Assembly (NCBI GenBank): GCA_024180945.1
Contig: JAKSGN010000002.1
Location: forward strand, 1,116,001-1,180,000
Source: Macrophomina tecta
Lineage: Eukaryota > Ascomycota > Dothideomycetes > Botryosphaeriales > Botryosphaeriaceae
Direction: 5' to 3'
Length of the DNA: 64,000 bases
In this document: piece by piece, positions 11,452 through 23,977 of the stretch
How positions within the stretch are numbered: the stretch's first letter is position 1
Layout: every line of letters begins with the position of its first letter
Position numbers and translations under genes: made by a program
The notes under the pieces: model-generated
What the model was told of the DNA's origin: nothing
Seen by the model: the letters and a program-made list of their open reading frames with translations, nothing else
Databases searched by the model: none

Positions 11452-14400
11452 TCAACCAACCAAAGAGAGTTTATCGAATCCTTTCACGACCGGCGGCTCC
11501 TTCTTCCTCCTCTCCGCCATGACCGCATCCCAATAAACGCCATCCGCGCCGACAGTTGGCATCTCGACGTCCTCTTGTCCATCCCGCCCAGGAAGCATGA
11601 CCAGTTCCTTCTTCTCCACCTGGAACACCTCATCTACGCAACCCCTGCACGCCGCCACAACATCCTCCATGATTGCCTCCACGGCCGCAGCCCGCTCGCG
11701 CATTCCCCTCCTCATAAGCCCTTCCACAAGGCGTTGCACCTCCTCGTTAATCTGATTAACGCGCTCGATGAGGCGGCCGATGGAGTTGACTAGGTACTCC
11801 TCCTCGTAGACGGAGCCCTTTTTACCTCGAGCGCGCTTTCGCTCCTCGCGGCGACGGTTCTTGGACGTTCGCCGGGTCGTCGCCGTGTTGACGGTGCCGG
11901 TGCGGTTGGTGTAGCGCGTCATGAAGGTACCGGCCGACGTCGTTGCATCCGTCGGCGCGACGGATACATTATCAGGTATGTCCGAGGACTCGACGCCGTC
12001 GAAGAAAGCCACTGTGACAAACATTCAGCATTCCTTCGCTAAACTCAAAAGGTTGACCTGGACACTTACATGGGTCTTCAGCCTTCTTCACACGTAACTC
12101 CCGCAGCCGAGGGACTTGGGCGTTGATCTGGCTCTTGCAGTCCGCTAGAAGCTCGGTCATCGAGGCAGATCCTTCGACGAGTCCGGGATCAATGACTGAT
12201 TCAATCAGATCAAGCCTTCTGCGCAGTCCGACCGCTCGCATTGCTTCGGCGAAAAAATATCCCTTGCAGAAAGTTCGTGCAGCAGTCTCGAGGTCATTGA
12301 GGTAGTCAAGTTGCACGGTGGCTGCGGCAAAGAAATCTTTTGTTTCTGTCAAACCTTCTGCGAGATCTTCAGCCAACGATGTGAGCTCAGCCTCGAGCAA
12401 GGGGACAGCGGTTGCTGACGCCAGAGATTCCCGCCACATGTTGGCGGCCCGATAGGCTTCCGTGGCCGAAGCATAATCGGCAAGATATTCGAAAGCTACA
12501 AGCCGGTAAGCGAACGTTACGAATGCTGCAAAGCTAGGTGACCCACCGATACCCGCCTCCCTGAACCTATTCCGGCTGTTAAGATGCTCTGCGTATAGCT
12601 TCATGACTTCCTTCAGCCTCTCCTGCTGGTATTTGTGCAGAGCGATGGCATCGCTATAGAGTTCATGCTTCTCGGCATACGCTTTCAGCTCTTCGAAAGA
12701 ATCCAACTCATGCAGATGGGCTATTGCTTTCGATCGTCTCCCAAGGTTGTCATCAATGGTAAATTGGCGACGAAGTGGCTCCATCTCCTGAAGGCTCTGA
12801 AGGTAGGGTAGGTACTCCCTTGGATCTTTCTGGGATTGCTGGGCGATGAGGAGCGCGACTTCAAGGTTGTACATGCCCAATGCATGGTCGTATAGTTGGT
12901 TGACGTCTGCGAGGAAGCAGATATGCTCCGCGGCCCTCTCGGCCAAGCTTGTGTCCTGTTCTCTCAGCTTTGCGACGATTCGCAGACCACCTTCGAGGTC
13001 CGGAGGAGTTTTGCAGACGTGGGCGGTGACAATATTCTGCAAGTTGGTCTCCGTCCGTTTCCCAAGGACTTCAAGAAAAGCATCGCAGATTCGGTTGACT
13101 TTAATGCTCACGTCGAATCTCGACTCGCTACTTGTTGCACCATTCATGGCAATACTGTTGTTCGGATTCTTCGCGGTCTCTTTGTACATTGTTTGCGTGA
13201 CATCCTCGTTCCTGCAATCCAGATCAACACGTGCAATCCAGGTTTATGTTTAGTAACTCACCTCAGTTGTGAGAGAAAAAGATCGATGTGGGCGAAGTTC
13301 TTGAGTTGGTCAATGAACAGTTGAATACTCGCCATGAATTGATCTGGCATGTGGTCGTGCAGGATGTTCATGTCGACTCGCTGGTTGCGGCATGCCATGA
13401 ACGCACGCTTGTATTTCTTGTCCCGGATGCTCTCGCGAATACCTGCGACGACCAATGCCCGGGGGAAGATAGTTTCCAAGTTCCCTCTTGGCATTTGCAG
13501 AACGACTGAATAGGATTTTGGCATGATAGAGACTAAACGGGCGCCGCGTTCGATACTCCGGCACCGTTCATCTTTCTCTGGCTCGTCTGGAGGGACCTCA
13601 AGGTCTTAAGGGAGTCAGCACGGCTTCAAAGCTGAAAATAAAAGGAGAAGGGGGAGGGGAGTGGAGTGTGCAAACCTTCAACTACTGTAAGGTGTACGAA
13701 TTTGAGCAAATGTTGCGTTGTCGTGAACACAAGATGCGTGGGAGTGACTTTGAAAGAAGTACAATTCTTTACCAGTTGCCTTTCATTTGCGTACAACGTT
13801 CCGTTTGCCGTCAAGCCAAAGGCGATTTCCTGCGAATTTTGAATTTAGCGAGAGCTATCGAAGACAATCGATATGTTTCCTTACTTCATCTTTGCGTGAG
13901 ACCACCTCTGCCCAGGATGGCTTAACCGGAAACCTGCAGAGAGCAGACTGAACATCATTTACGTCGGCTGATATAGTAGATACCGCGCCGGCGTCATCAT
14001 GGATGCAAAGTTTGCTGTAGTCAACAGAAGCGAAAATAGTGTGTATCCGCGGGTGATCTAAGGGGAATATAGTGAACTCTGATTGTCCGAGAACTTTATG
14101 ATAGACCAAGCCCTCGCCAGTATCCTCGGAATCGAGAAGGACACATATTTCTGAGTCGCCGCGGAAAGCAATCTGGCGAGGCTTCGCAGAAGGGTCTTCA
14201 AACGCATGTCGCGTGTCAAACACTGGATCATGCGCTGATTTATTGCTGATCTCATACCGGTACACACAGACTTCAGAGTCGTTGAGGACCGCGATGAGAG
14301 TGCTTGAGGAATTGACTGCTACATCGACAGCACTGCTTTCAAGCTGCACTTCGTGTAGTGCCATGGGTGGTGGAACATTGGCCAGGCGCAATGGAGTTAC

Positions 14401-15732
14401 CTTGAGGGTTCCTGAAGATTTTTAACCTGAGCAGTCGAAATGTTACTGAATTTAAACTTACTGCCATCGATGACCGCAACTGTACCATAATCCTTGGGTT
14501 GAACGGTTGAGGATCCCGCTACTGCAAAGACATACTCAAGACTCGCCGAGGTATCTACATCTCGTTAGCTATGCTTCAAATGATATTCGAGAGGGATCAT
14601 TACACGGAGTCGAAAGTGACAGCTTCAAGGCTTTTTCCGGATTCCACCGTAACTGCACCACACAGGCAGTGCCCTGCTGTTCCCCGTATCTAATCTCTTG
14701 CTTTAGATAGTAGTGGTAGTTACCCATGGTCCAAAGTTGAACTCGGTCAAGGAAGGAAACTGCAAGAACAGTGGAGTCGGAGTTCCAGGCAAGTGTGATG
14801 TTGCTGCCCCATGTCTTCATCTCGTCCGGAGTCAGACGGAGGCTGAACTCTCCGTGACGCAAGCCATTGCGCTCAAAGAAGACAACGTCTATACGATCCT
14901 CGCGACGCTGAATTCCAGCGATGGTGTTACCTGCCGGTCTCCAGCTGAGAGCTCCCTCAAGATAATCCACGGGCTCGCTCACACTGTCGAGTGTGCCTTC
15001 TCTTGAATAAACGCGAATCATTCGCCGCTTACCAAACTCCACGGAGTTCACCGCCAGATAAGCACCATCGCCTCGCCAAGTGATGGAGACTTTCTCGTCG
15101 TCCAGGGAGCTTAGCACGCCTTCATCCACCCTCTCTGGCATGGTCGGGTCTCGGAGAGCCTTGGCACGCTTCCCTTTGAACTGCGTCTCAGCCTTGCCCC
15201 ATCCCACGGAGACATGGTTTGAAGCTTTGATATCTTCGGGCGTAAAGGTGAGATTGGTGATATTTTCGAAGCTCCGTGTCATGTATAGGAGCGTGTTGGC
15301 GCGAGTAGTGATAGCCAGCAGTTCTTCATCTGGAGACCAAGCCGCTGCGGTGATGCCGGCATCTACTGAGCCGACAATCTCGATCAAGTCCTCGCCCAGT
15401 AAAGGCTCTTCCCTGACTATCACGATGTCGCCACCGGCAAGGACGAGGCATGAGGTCAAAGTGTCGGGAAAATACTGCAGATTCAAGACCTGATCGCAAG
15501 GCAGCTCGGGGAGAGGGCACGGAGCGTCCCACGATGCTATCAACGCAAAGGCGTCGGGAGCAGTGCTGGACTCGTCGACCAGGCGTTTGAGCTCGATAAC
15601 AGCACTTGACTCAGATGGGCCAAATGTGCAGATTAGCGAGTCGGTTGAGGTGTCCCAGGCGGATGCAGTGAGCGGCAGAGCATCGGCTGGGATTTTGCGA
15701 AGGGCATTCCGCACGCACCTCAGATTGCGCAT
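11452..15732 (-). CDS. ELP1: Elongator complex subunit 1 (Elp1/Iki3), 7 exons
   Basis: The exons are 15732-14604, 14554-14462, 14411-13885, 13829-13676, 13604-13262, 13211-12070 and 12011-11452; they join in phase to 1315 aa, the usual Elp1 size. Elp1 is the scaffold of Elongator, which installs cm5U-type modifications on wobble uridine of tRNAs. The N-terminal half is WD40 propeller sequence starting MRNLRC; exon 5 carries the conserved DEPEKDERCRSIERG block and PRGNLETIFPR; exon 6 is the helical TPR-like part (NRICDAFLE); exon 7 has the basic stretch TSKNRRREERKRARGKKG at about residues 1179-1196, the region linked to tRNA binding and nuclear signals, then EEEYLVNSIGRLIERVN. The intron between exons 4 and 5 uses a GTTTGC donor and an AAG acceptor. 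The ATG at 15732 is the first in the open frame. Confidence 0.95.
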
Positions 15733-16079
15733 GGTGAGCTTCGAGCGGAGAAAATAAGCGTCAAGGCTGGATGGGCATGTCTCGAAGGTGGGTAAGAGGC
15801 TGTTGGCCGTTGGCGAATCAAAATTTCGAGGTTACGCTAGTCAGCCGAAGCCTCAAATGCCAAGACCTTCAAATCATGCACTGACATAACATGTGTCGTC
15901 GCCGCATCCCACGCGCGGTTTTGGTGTTCTTGAGTTCACGAAAATCAATTCATCTAGAAGCAGCCGCCTGGAAGCACGTCCTTTTATACAACTGGGATAT
16001 CCACGCAACCCTCGCTGCGGCGGGATGCTCCAGACCTGCGTATTGCCCCCTTCTATTGCAAAATCCACGCAACTACCAA
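15733..16079. other. Short intergenic gap, COX8 3' side / ELP1 promoter
   Basis: This 347-bp region separates two tandem minus-strand genes. No TATA box or further coding sequence is evident. Confidence 0.6.
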
Positions 16080-16537
16080 TTACTGGTCCTTCTTGGTCTG
16101 CCAGACTGTACATCGAACCCTGCATCAGTACTTGTCCACCAACATCGCGAGAGCGCAGGGCGTGCTCACCAGCAATACCGAAGGGCGCGCCGAAGCCGAC
16201 AGCTGCATATTCCGTCAGCCTTGTGGTCCAATCCCATCCGCTGATGAAGCTCACCCATGAAGGTCCAGTAGCGCACAGCGAAGAACTTGGTCAGCGGGTT
16301 GAAGGGAATGTTGCTCTGTTATGCGGTCAGCGGATGGCGGTCGGAGGACTGCGGAGCGTATGGAAACGGACGCGGGGACCCTGCGACACCAGTCAGTAAG
16401 GTACATCAGCATAAAAAAGCTCATGGTGTCTGGCACACCTCGGGGTAGTGGTAGGGCGAGGAGAGCCTGGCGCGGGTAGCGGAGAAGGCCCTCTTCTGGA
16501 CGTGCGAGGCGACGCGGACGGTGGAGCGGGACAGCAT
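16080..16537 (-). CDS. COX8: Cytochrome c oxidase subunit 8 (fungal Cox8 / mammalian VIIc type), with 9-nt microexon
   Basis: Five exons, 16537-16439, 16380-16372, 16315-16255, 16202-16170 and 16105-16080, encode 75 aa of a small single-helix inner-membrane subunit of complex IV. Exon 1 is an Arg/Ser-rich mitochondrial presequence ending SSPYHYPE; exon 2 is only three codons, GPR; exon 3 gives SNIPFNPLTKFF; exons 4 and 5 complete the membrane helix (VGFGAPFGIA) and the tail VWQTKKDQ. The joined YHYPE-GPR-SNIPFNPLTKFF order is the conserved family core, which is what forces the microexon. All introns are GT-AG, 52-64 nt. No single open frame covers the gene, so automated prediction may miss it. 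Confidence 0.9.
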
Positions 16538-18115
16538 CTGGAGACGTCAGTCGCTTGCGTAGGGCAGCCAATGCCATTTACAGCGCCACGAGCACGTACT
16601 TTGGCGACGTGGAGACGGCCGGGTTGGAAGGCTGAGTGGAGATGAGTGGTACAGTGAGTAGAGGGCGAGCTTGGCCGCATCGCATGATCCCGCGAAGTTG
16701 GGAGAGGCATCCCGGCTGATCCTCGGCTCCTGTCGCCCGAGCCATTCCCTCTGCCTGAGTCAACTTCCCGTCCTGCATCCAATTCGCATCTCAACCAAAG
16801 ACAGCTTCACGATTGGAGTCTCCTTCAAGAGAAAATTCCCATGCATGTTTGAACCTTGAGATGTTCTTCGACCGGTTTCGCCGACCTACTCTTCCACACG
16901 CACAATAGGACTGTGGCGCTGTCCCTTTCCTGGTTAACCATGGAGCATATAGACATCTTTATTTCGAAATTCCGATTTCCATGGCAGATGACCGATATCC
17001 TCAATCAACAGAAAAAATGTGGTCGGTAGCCTTTGATATCTAGGTGCGATCCTTGCACTGCCTGACCTATCAGTTGTTCGTAAGCTCTCGAAACGAGACC
17101 GTACGTAGTTGCCACAAAATAGATATGGCTTAGTATGAATCGAAACATCATCGAAGGCATAATTAATGGACAATAATGCACCAATTCCCGTACTATAGCA
17201 CCCACCCGCCTTCGTGCGTCTTTATTCGGAAGTGATAGCGCGGATGAGCGCAGTTAGTTTTTTGCAGAGTAACAGCAAGCTTAACCTCCGCTCACTCAAC
17301 TTGTCTAGCAAGCATTCACAGATAGCCCGAAAAGGGGAAATTCTAAGTAGGTTGATGCTCGCTTACGCATGGCACCAGAGTTATATCATGACTCTTATTT
17401 CAGAGCCTTCCGCTACTTAGTACCTCAGTTGCCATCGCTGCAACTCCAGCACTCTCTCCGTGGCGGGTGAGCACGGGGTTCCACTTCCGTGTGTATAATA
17501 GCTGATGAAACTTTAAGCAGAGTGTTCCGTAGAAGTGCGTAAAGCGATTCAACTGCGCAAGGTAATTCGATCTTCGGGTCTTTGTGGACAGTAACATGTG
17601 TGCCCCGGGAGGAAACGCTATCAGGACGCGAATATCAGAAGTTCCTTTGGAACTTCAATTGCGGACAACGGCCTACAACTCTCAATCATAGCTGATTCCA
17701 AGACGATTGTGTTACAGCAGAAGCCTGCTAGCGAAGTTCGCACATTCACGCTGCAGGGATAGAAGTACAGCGCGTTGTGGCGCTGTCAAGACGCTGGTCT
17801 GTTGATTAAGCGGAGAAAAAAAAAAATACGGGCAGACTAGACACCGGACCCTGAGTCTGTGCCTGCTGGATACGCTTGCATTCAAGTTCTGCCGGACTGT
17901 GGCTGAAACTCAAGCAAAGGCAAGGTGATTGTGCGATCGTCGATAAAGCAAGCGGAAATGATTCCTACAAGCGGCGACGTCAGAGTGTCGGGAAGAACGT
18001 CGGCTGCGGCCGATTGGTTGTTCCGCTAGGGCGAGAGGTCGGGGTCATCGCGATCGGCGAGCCAAAAGTTTCGAAGCCGCCTCCGCTCCTCAGGCGCTTG
18101 TCCACCACCGCAGCT
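16538..18115. promoter_or_regulatory. Divergent region between COX8 and MTR4
   Basis: This 1.6-kb region lies between two outward start codons. It has an A-tract near 17816-17826. The frame feeding the MTR4 start stays open upstream to about 17876 but contains no ATG there. No gene is recognised in 16.9-17.8 kb. Confidence 0.5.
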
Positions 18116-21100
18116 ATGGACGAGCTTTTCGACGTTTTTGACGGCGAGCGCCAGCCCGGCCAGGGCTCGCAGCCCAATCAACCCAAAAGGACCAAGAAAA
18201 GACAAGCAAATGGCAGCGTCAAGTCTCCGGAAGGCGAGAGAACCTCTCCCTCCAACGATGCCGCCATGACAGATGCTCCGCCCGCCGTGCAGGAGGAAAC
18301 CGATAACGCTACAGACGGCGCGCAGGAGCAGCTGGCCTCCAAGCGCCTGCGACGCGACGAGCCTGATCCGGTGGTTACCGATAGCTTCGAAACCGAACAG
18401 TCGCGCGAGGTGGCCGCCGCCGCCGGACTCCAAGCCCAGAAAGACGGGACCGCGGTCGTGTTGTCCCATCAAGTCAGACACCAAGTCGCTCTGCCGCCGG
18501 ACTACGATTATATCCCGATCTCTGAGCACAAGCCGCCGGAAAAGCCAGCTCGTGAATACCCATTCACCCTCGATCCGTTCCAGCAGGTGTCCGTCCACTC
18601 AATCCAGCGCAACGAGAGTGTGCTGGTGTCCGCACATACGTCTGCCGGTAAAACAGTGGTCGCCGAATACGCTATTGCACACTGCCTCAAGAACAACCAG
18701 AGGGTCATCTATACCAGTCCCATCAAGGCTCTCAGCAACCAGAAGTACCGAGAGTTCATGGCCGACTTTGGCGATGTAGGCCTCATGACTGGAGATGTCA
18801 CCATAAATCCTACGGCTACATGTCTAGTTATGACTACAGAGGTATGTTGCCTCGGACGTCTATTCGTGACGGATACTAATTTTGCTAGATTCTGCGTTCC
18901 ATGCTCTACAGAGGTTCCGAGATCATGCGTGAGGTCGCATGGGTAATTTTTGACGAAGTTCACTACATGCGCGACAAGTGTACGTTTCTTTGGCTGTCCG
19001 GGAGCGATTCGCGGTTACTTATAGTCAACAGCTCGTGGTGTCGTCTGGGAAGAGACAATCATTCTCTTGCCAGACAAGGTTCGCTACGTCTTCCTGTCTG
19101 CCACCATCCCGAACGCCATGCAGTTTGCCGAATGGATTACGAAGACCCATAATCAACCCTGTCACGTCGTCTATACGGATTTCCGACCCACTCCGCTACA
19201 GCACTACTTCTTCCCCGCTGGTGCCGACGGTATACACTTGATTGTGGACGAGAAGGGTGTGTTCAGGGAAGAAAACTTCCAGAAGGCCATGCAGACCATC
19301 TCGGACAAGCAGGGTGATGATCCCGCTGATGCTATGGCTAAACGCAAGGGCAAAGGAAAAGATAAGAAGCTTAACAAGGGTGGGCAGAAAGGCCCTTCTG
19401 ACATCTACAAGATCGTGAAGATGATCATGATGAAGAACTACAATCCGGTCATCGTTTTCAGCTTCAGCAAGAGGGAATGCGAAAACCTTGCGCTACAGAT
19501 GAGTACTCTGTCATTCAACGATGAGTCGGAGAAGCAGCTCGTTACAAAGGTTTTTAACAGCGCCATTGAGTCTTTGAGCGAGCAGGACAGAGAGCTGCCG
19601 CAGATTCAACACCTGTTGCCCTTGTTGAAACGCGGCATCGGTGTCCATCATTCCGGTCTCCTCCCTATTCTCAAGGAAACTATTGAGATCCTCTTCCAGG
19701 AAGGTCTGATCAAAGTGCTCTTCGCAACTGAGACTTTCTCCATTGGCCTGAACATGCCTGCGAAGACTGTAGTTTTCACGAGTGTCCGCAAGTTCGATGG
19801 TGTATCTCAACGCTGGGTTACCCCATCTGAATTCATTCAGATGTCTGGACGTGCTGGAAGACGAGGCCTAGATGACCGTGGCATTGTCATCATGATGATT
19901 GACGAGAAGATGGAACCGACCGTGGCAAAGGAGATCGTTCGGGGCGAGCAGGACAAACTCAACTCCGCCTTCTACCTGAGCTACAACATGATCCTCAACC
20001 TCATGCGCGTGGAGGGCATCTCCCCGGAATTCATGCTCGAGCGCTGCTTCTTCCAGTTCCAGAACACTGCCAGTGTTTCTGGTCTTGAGAAGCACTTAAA
20101 TGAGCTGGAGCATGAGAAGGCTGGTATTCAGATCCAGGATGAGAGCACTATTCGCGAATACTACGACCTGCGGCAACAGCTCAATCAATATACCAAGGAC
20201 ATGCGCGATGTCATTACTCACCCGAATTACTGTCTGCAATTTATGCAGTCAGGTCGCCTTGTGCGCATTAAGCACAAGGACTACGACTTCGGTTGGGGTG
20301 CAGTGGTGAACTTCACTCATCGTAAGCCTGGCAAGAACCAGAAAGCTTCTGACATCTCGCCACAACAGTCGTACGTTGTCGATGTGCTGCTGCAAGTGGC
20401 GAATGATGTAACCTTTGCCCCTCAACCGAACCAGGATTTGCCCCAAGGTGTCCGCCCACCATCACCGGGCGAGAAGGGCAAAATGGAGGTTGTGCCGGTG
20501 TTGCTGTCATGCATTGATTCAATTGGTCATCTCCGGATCTTCCTCCCCTCGGATCTCAAATCTTCCGAGCAGAGGAATTCTGTTCGCAAAGCTCTAGAAG
20601 AGGTCAAGAAGCGTTTCCCTGATGGGATCGCCATACTTGACCCGATTGAGAACATGGGAATCACGGATGATAGCTTTAAGAAGCTGCTCCGGAAGATCGA
20701 AGTCCTCGAGTCCCGGCTACTTTCGAACCCTCTGCATAACTCACCAAGATTGCCAGAGCTGTACGATCAGTATGCTGGTAAGGTCGAGTTGGGCAATAAG
20801 ATCAAGGAAGTCAAGAAGCAGATCAGCAACGCGCTGTCGATCATGCAGCTGGATGAGCTCAAGTGTCGAAAACGTGTACTGCGTCGTCTTGGTTTCATCA
20901 ACGAGGCGGATGTGGTGCAGCTCAAGGCCCGAGTGGCATGCGAGATTAGCACTGGAGACGAACTCGTACTGAGTGAGCTGCTGTTCAATGGTTTCTTCAA
21001 CGAGCTCACGCCTGAGCAGTGTGCTTCTGCTTTGAGCTGCTTCATCTTTGAAGAAAAGAGCAATGAGACACCGACGTTGAGGGAGGAGCTTGCGAAGCCT

Positions 21101-21488
21101 TTCCGCGACATCCAAGCCCAGGCACGCATCATCGCGAAGGTTTCCCAAGAAAGCAAGCTGGCTATCAACGAGGACGAGTACGTCGATGGATTCAAGTATC
21201 AGCTCATGGAAGTCGTGTTCGCGTGGTCCAAGGGCGCGACGTTTGCAGACATTTGGTAAGTGCCATCACATGCTAGTTATGCAGCAGGGTGCTAACGAAG
21301 ATGACAGTAAAATGACGGACGTGTACGAAGGCAGTCTGATTCGTCTGTTCCGCCGTCTTGAGGAGCTTCTGCGGCAGATCGCCCAGGGCGCCAAGGTCAT
21401 GGGCAACAGCGATCTGGAGCAGAAGTTCGAGAAGGCGCTCGAAGCCATCAGGAGGGACCTAGTGGCCGCACAGTCCCTATATCTGTAA
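18116..21488 (+). CDS. MTR4: ATP-dependent RNA helicase Mtr4 (Dob1), nuclear exosome cofactor
   Basis: The exons are 18116-18841, 18889-18979, 19032-21255 and 21308-21488, giving 1073 aa, almost exactly the length of yeast Mtr4. It is a Ski2-like DExH helicase that feeds RNA to the nuclear exosome, alone or in TRAMP, for rRNA, snoRNA and surveillance processing. Visible motifs are the Walker A AHTSAGKT (about 173-180), DEVH (264-267), SAT (295-297), the exosome-cofactor arch/KOW region after the second RecA domain, and [10 protein letters not shown] near residue 540. The C-terminus has the helical DSH domain ending with [17 protein letters not shown] across the last intron. The N-terminal 150 residues are acidic and disordered, as expected. 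The frame is open upstream for 80 codons but the first ATG is 18116. Confidence 0.97.
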
Positions 21489-22075
21489 TCGCAGGTGGGT
21501 TCGCTGTTCAAGTATGAGTGGATACGGGACGGGATAAGATGCACGTTCAGAGTGGGGCATGCGGTGGCGTCAGGTGTTCGGTAGAAATGTATTGCAGGGT
21601 TCACTGGGGGCGTTGGAAGTCGAATTGCATGTTTGTCTGCGAAAAAAAACAGTAGTTAGTTATGTCGACTTGGAGCAATGCAGCGGGCGACCCACGGCGG
21701 GCTTCGTCCCGTTGCGCACGGCGAGCGCTGCAGCGTGACAGCACATGCGACTCACCGTCTCTTCCGCAGTATAAACAGTTCCTTGCTTGTTGTGGTGGAG
21801 ACCGGGGCGTTCGCGCACCTTACTGGCCTCGGGCGGCGCAGGCCCGGGCGTGGCTTGGCGTGGCTAGAGGCTTATGGCTAGCTTTAGCCCTTCCTTTGGG
21901 TTTGGGTGCCAGCCTGCAGCTAAACATCCACTGACACCTCGCTGTCCCACCTCGTTCTTTCATCACCAACTCGCCTGCGCCTGTGACCTCTCACGCCTCT
22001 TCCAGTGGGCGTCGTCCACATCTCCATCCTTCTGGCCACTTCATCGCAGCTGAAACAGCGCAAGGCCCGCCAGCC
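21489..22075. other. Intergenic, MTR4 3' side / STS1 promoter
   Basis: This 587-bp region lies between tandem plus-strand genes. It is pyrimidine-rich just upstream of the STS1 start. No additional gene is seen. Confidence 0.6.
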
Positions 22076-23085
22076 ATGAACAGCGTCCTCGCCACTTCTC
22101 CCTTCTCCGCTCCGCATCTACTCCAGAACACCCGCCTCTCGCCAAGCCGCTCCAGTGCGTCGCCGCTCCAGACTATCTTCACTGCCGGCTGCTAACCTGC
22201 ACTGCAGTGCCGCCTGCTCCGAATCAAATGTCCTCCCGCAAGCGCAAAGCCGATGATGATCACGCCGACACCGATGAGCGCATGTCTGCGTCTCCGGAGC
22301 GCTCGCCTTCGATGCAGCAACGTCCTCTCATTCAACCTTCCGCCCGCCACGGCAGCAAGCGTATGCGCACAAACATCAGCGGCCGCCCTCTCGGTCTCTC
22401 CCGTCTGCTGGAGACGCTCGGACCCGACGACATGAGGAGTCTCCTTCAAACAATTTGCGAGCGGCACCCAGATATTGGCGCCGAGGTTGTCCACAGCGCT
22501 CCACGCCCAAGCGTTCCATCTGCCCTGCAGGTCCTCAACAACTACGAATCTGCCCTGCAGGCCGCCTTCCCCTTCGGCAACCGCAACTCCTCCGATTACG
22601 CCTACAATCGTGTCAAACAATCTCTGCACCAACTCCTCGAGGCTCTCAAAGACTATACGCCACACTTCCTCCCACCGAATGAGATGCAGCCCGCCACGTC
22701 TTTCAGTTTTCTTGATGGCGCTACTGAGATCCTCCACCGGCTACCCAACTGGGACACTTTCCAGCACAACCGGCACAAGCAGGAGGCGTACGAAGAGATG
22801 GCCAAGGCTTGGGCAATGGTCGTGAGGGAAGCAGGGAAGAGAGGCGGAGGCATTCAGCTGGGTTACGGAGGTTGGGACCAGAAGATCTCCAAGCACAACG
22901 AACTTTCTGGTGGCAGGATGCAGGAGGCGGTTAACGAGCTGCGGTCGCACCTGGGCTGGATGGGTGTCAACGACGCTGCTGGCCCGCAATCAGGTGTGGG
23001 CCCCAACGATCCGGCTTCGATACGGCAACAATTGCTCAACGGTACATATGGCTTAGGTGCTCCCGTCCGTGTTGGCCCCTGGTAG
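22076..23085 (+). CDS. STS1: Nuclear proteasome tethering factor Sts1/Cut8
   Basis: The exons are 22076-22154 and 22208-23085 (intron 53 nt), encoding 318 aa. Sts1/Cut8 anchors the 26S proteasome at the nuclear envelope and helps its import. Exon 1 starts MNSVLATSP and ends in SPSRS, the typical N-terminus of filamentous-fungal Sts1; splicing joins it to MPPAPNQMSSRKRKADDD, giving the basic nuclear-import cluster at about residues 36-42. Further on are SGRPLGLSRLLETL, ICERHPDIGAEVV and APRPSV, then the helical Cut8 core (YNRVKQSLHQLLEALKDY and LPNWD). An internal ATG at 22228 would give a shorter protein lacking the conserved N-terminus, so 22076 is preferred. Confidence 0.9.
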
Positions 23086-23977
23086 ACCAGGAGGCGGTGG
23101 AACAAAGGTCCTCACGTCATCCATACGGAGGCCGATCACCCACGCCGGAGTTTTCTGCTTTTCTTGTTGATATCAAATAGTGCAAGGCGGGCGTTCTTTG
23201 TTTGCTTTGGCGGATGGCCGTCGTTTTCTCCCTTTTCCTTACTACTCATACGGCCTCTCGTACACCTCATTTCTCGAAGTTCATCACTGGCGTTGGCGGT
23301 GCATTTTCAAAGATTGGCGGGGGGTAACTTGGGGGCATCTGACTTTTTCTCATCTGAGCCTTTTTCTCACGGGGTTCTCTCTCATCCGTCATTTGAGCGT
23401 GCATCATGATATCGAGTGGCGCTCATCTTGCTCATGTATAGCATTCTTAGCCTTTAGGGTAATAGAATGTCATTGAACCTGTCGGCCTGGGCCAGCCTCA
23501 GATACGGAATGTCTCTTGAATCTTAGGCCGCATTGGTTCTCTCCATGGTCCTTGTGACACGATACGGCAAGTAGACTGATGCACCCACATTCTCCAGATC
23601 ACAAGCGGCGCTTGATTTGGTCATCGATAGTATTCCTACAAGCATATGCTCGGGCAGGACTCTGCTCTCGCTCAGTAAGCACGGTCCGTTCAGTGTATTT
23701 ACGCCCGGACAAGCTTATAATACTGGGTATGTATTGCATGGTTCGTGCAGCCGATCCACGTCGAGGTGCTCTTCAAGATGGCGTACATGCAACGTCTGCT
23801 TCAATAACAAGTCCTACGACATACCCCTTCTGTGGTGAGTTGAAGCATTCGTCCAGACGTGTGTACTGGCTGTTCACGAACACTTCCGTCAGGGACGACT
23901 GCTTCAACCACCCATGTACGACGCGCGCGCTTTCCATTTCCAACCGGTCTCGTGTTGGTAGGTCCGGCCATGATGTA
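23086..23977. other. Intergenic, STS1 3' side
   Basis: This is T-rich 3' flank to about 23.5 kb followed by sequence with overlapping short frames but no motif. A 170-codon plus-strand frame (23579-24091) runs into the relic region, but I cannot link it to any family. Confidence 0.45.
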
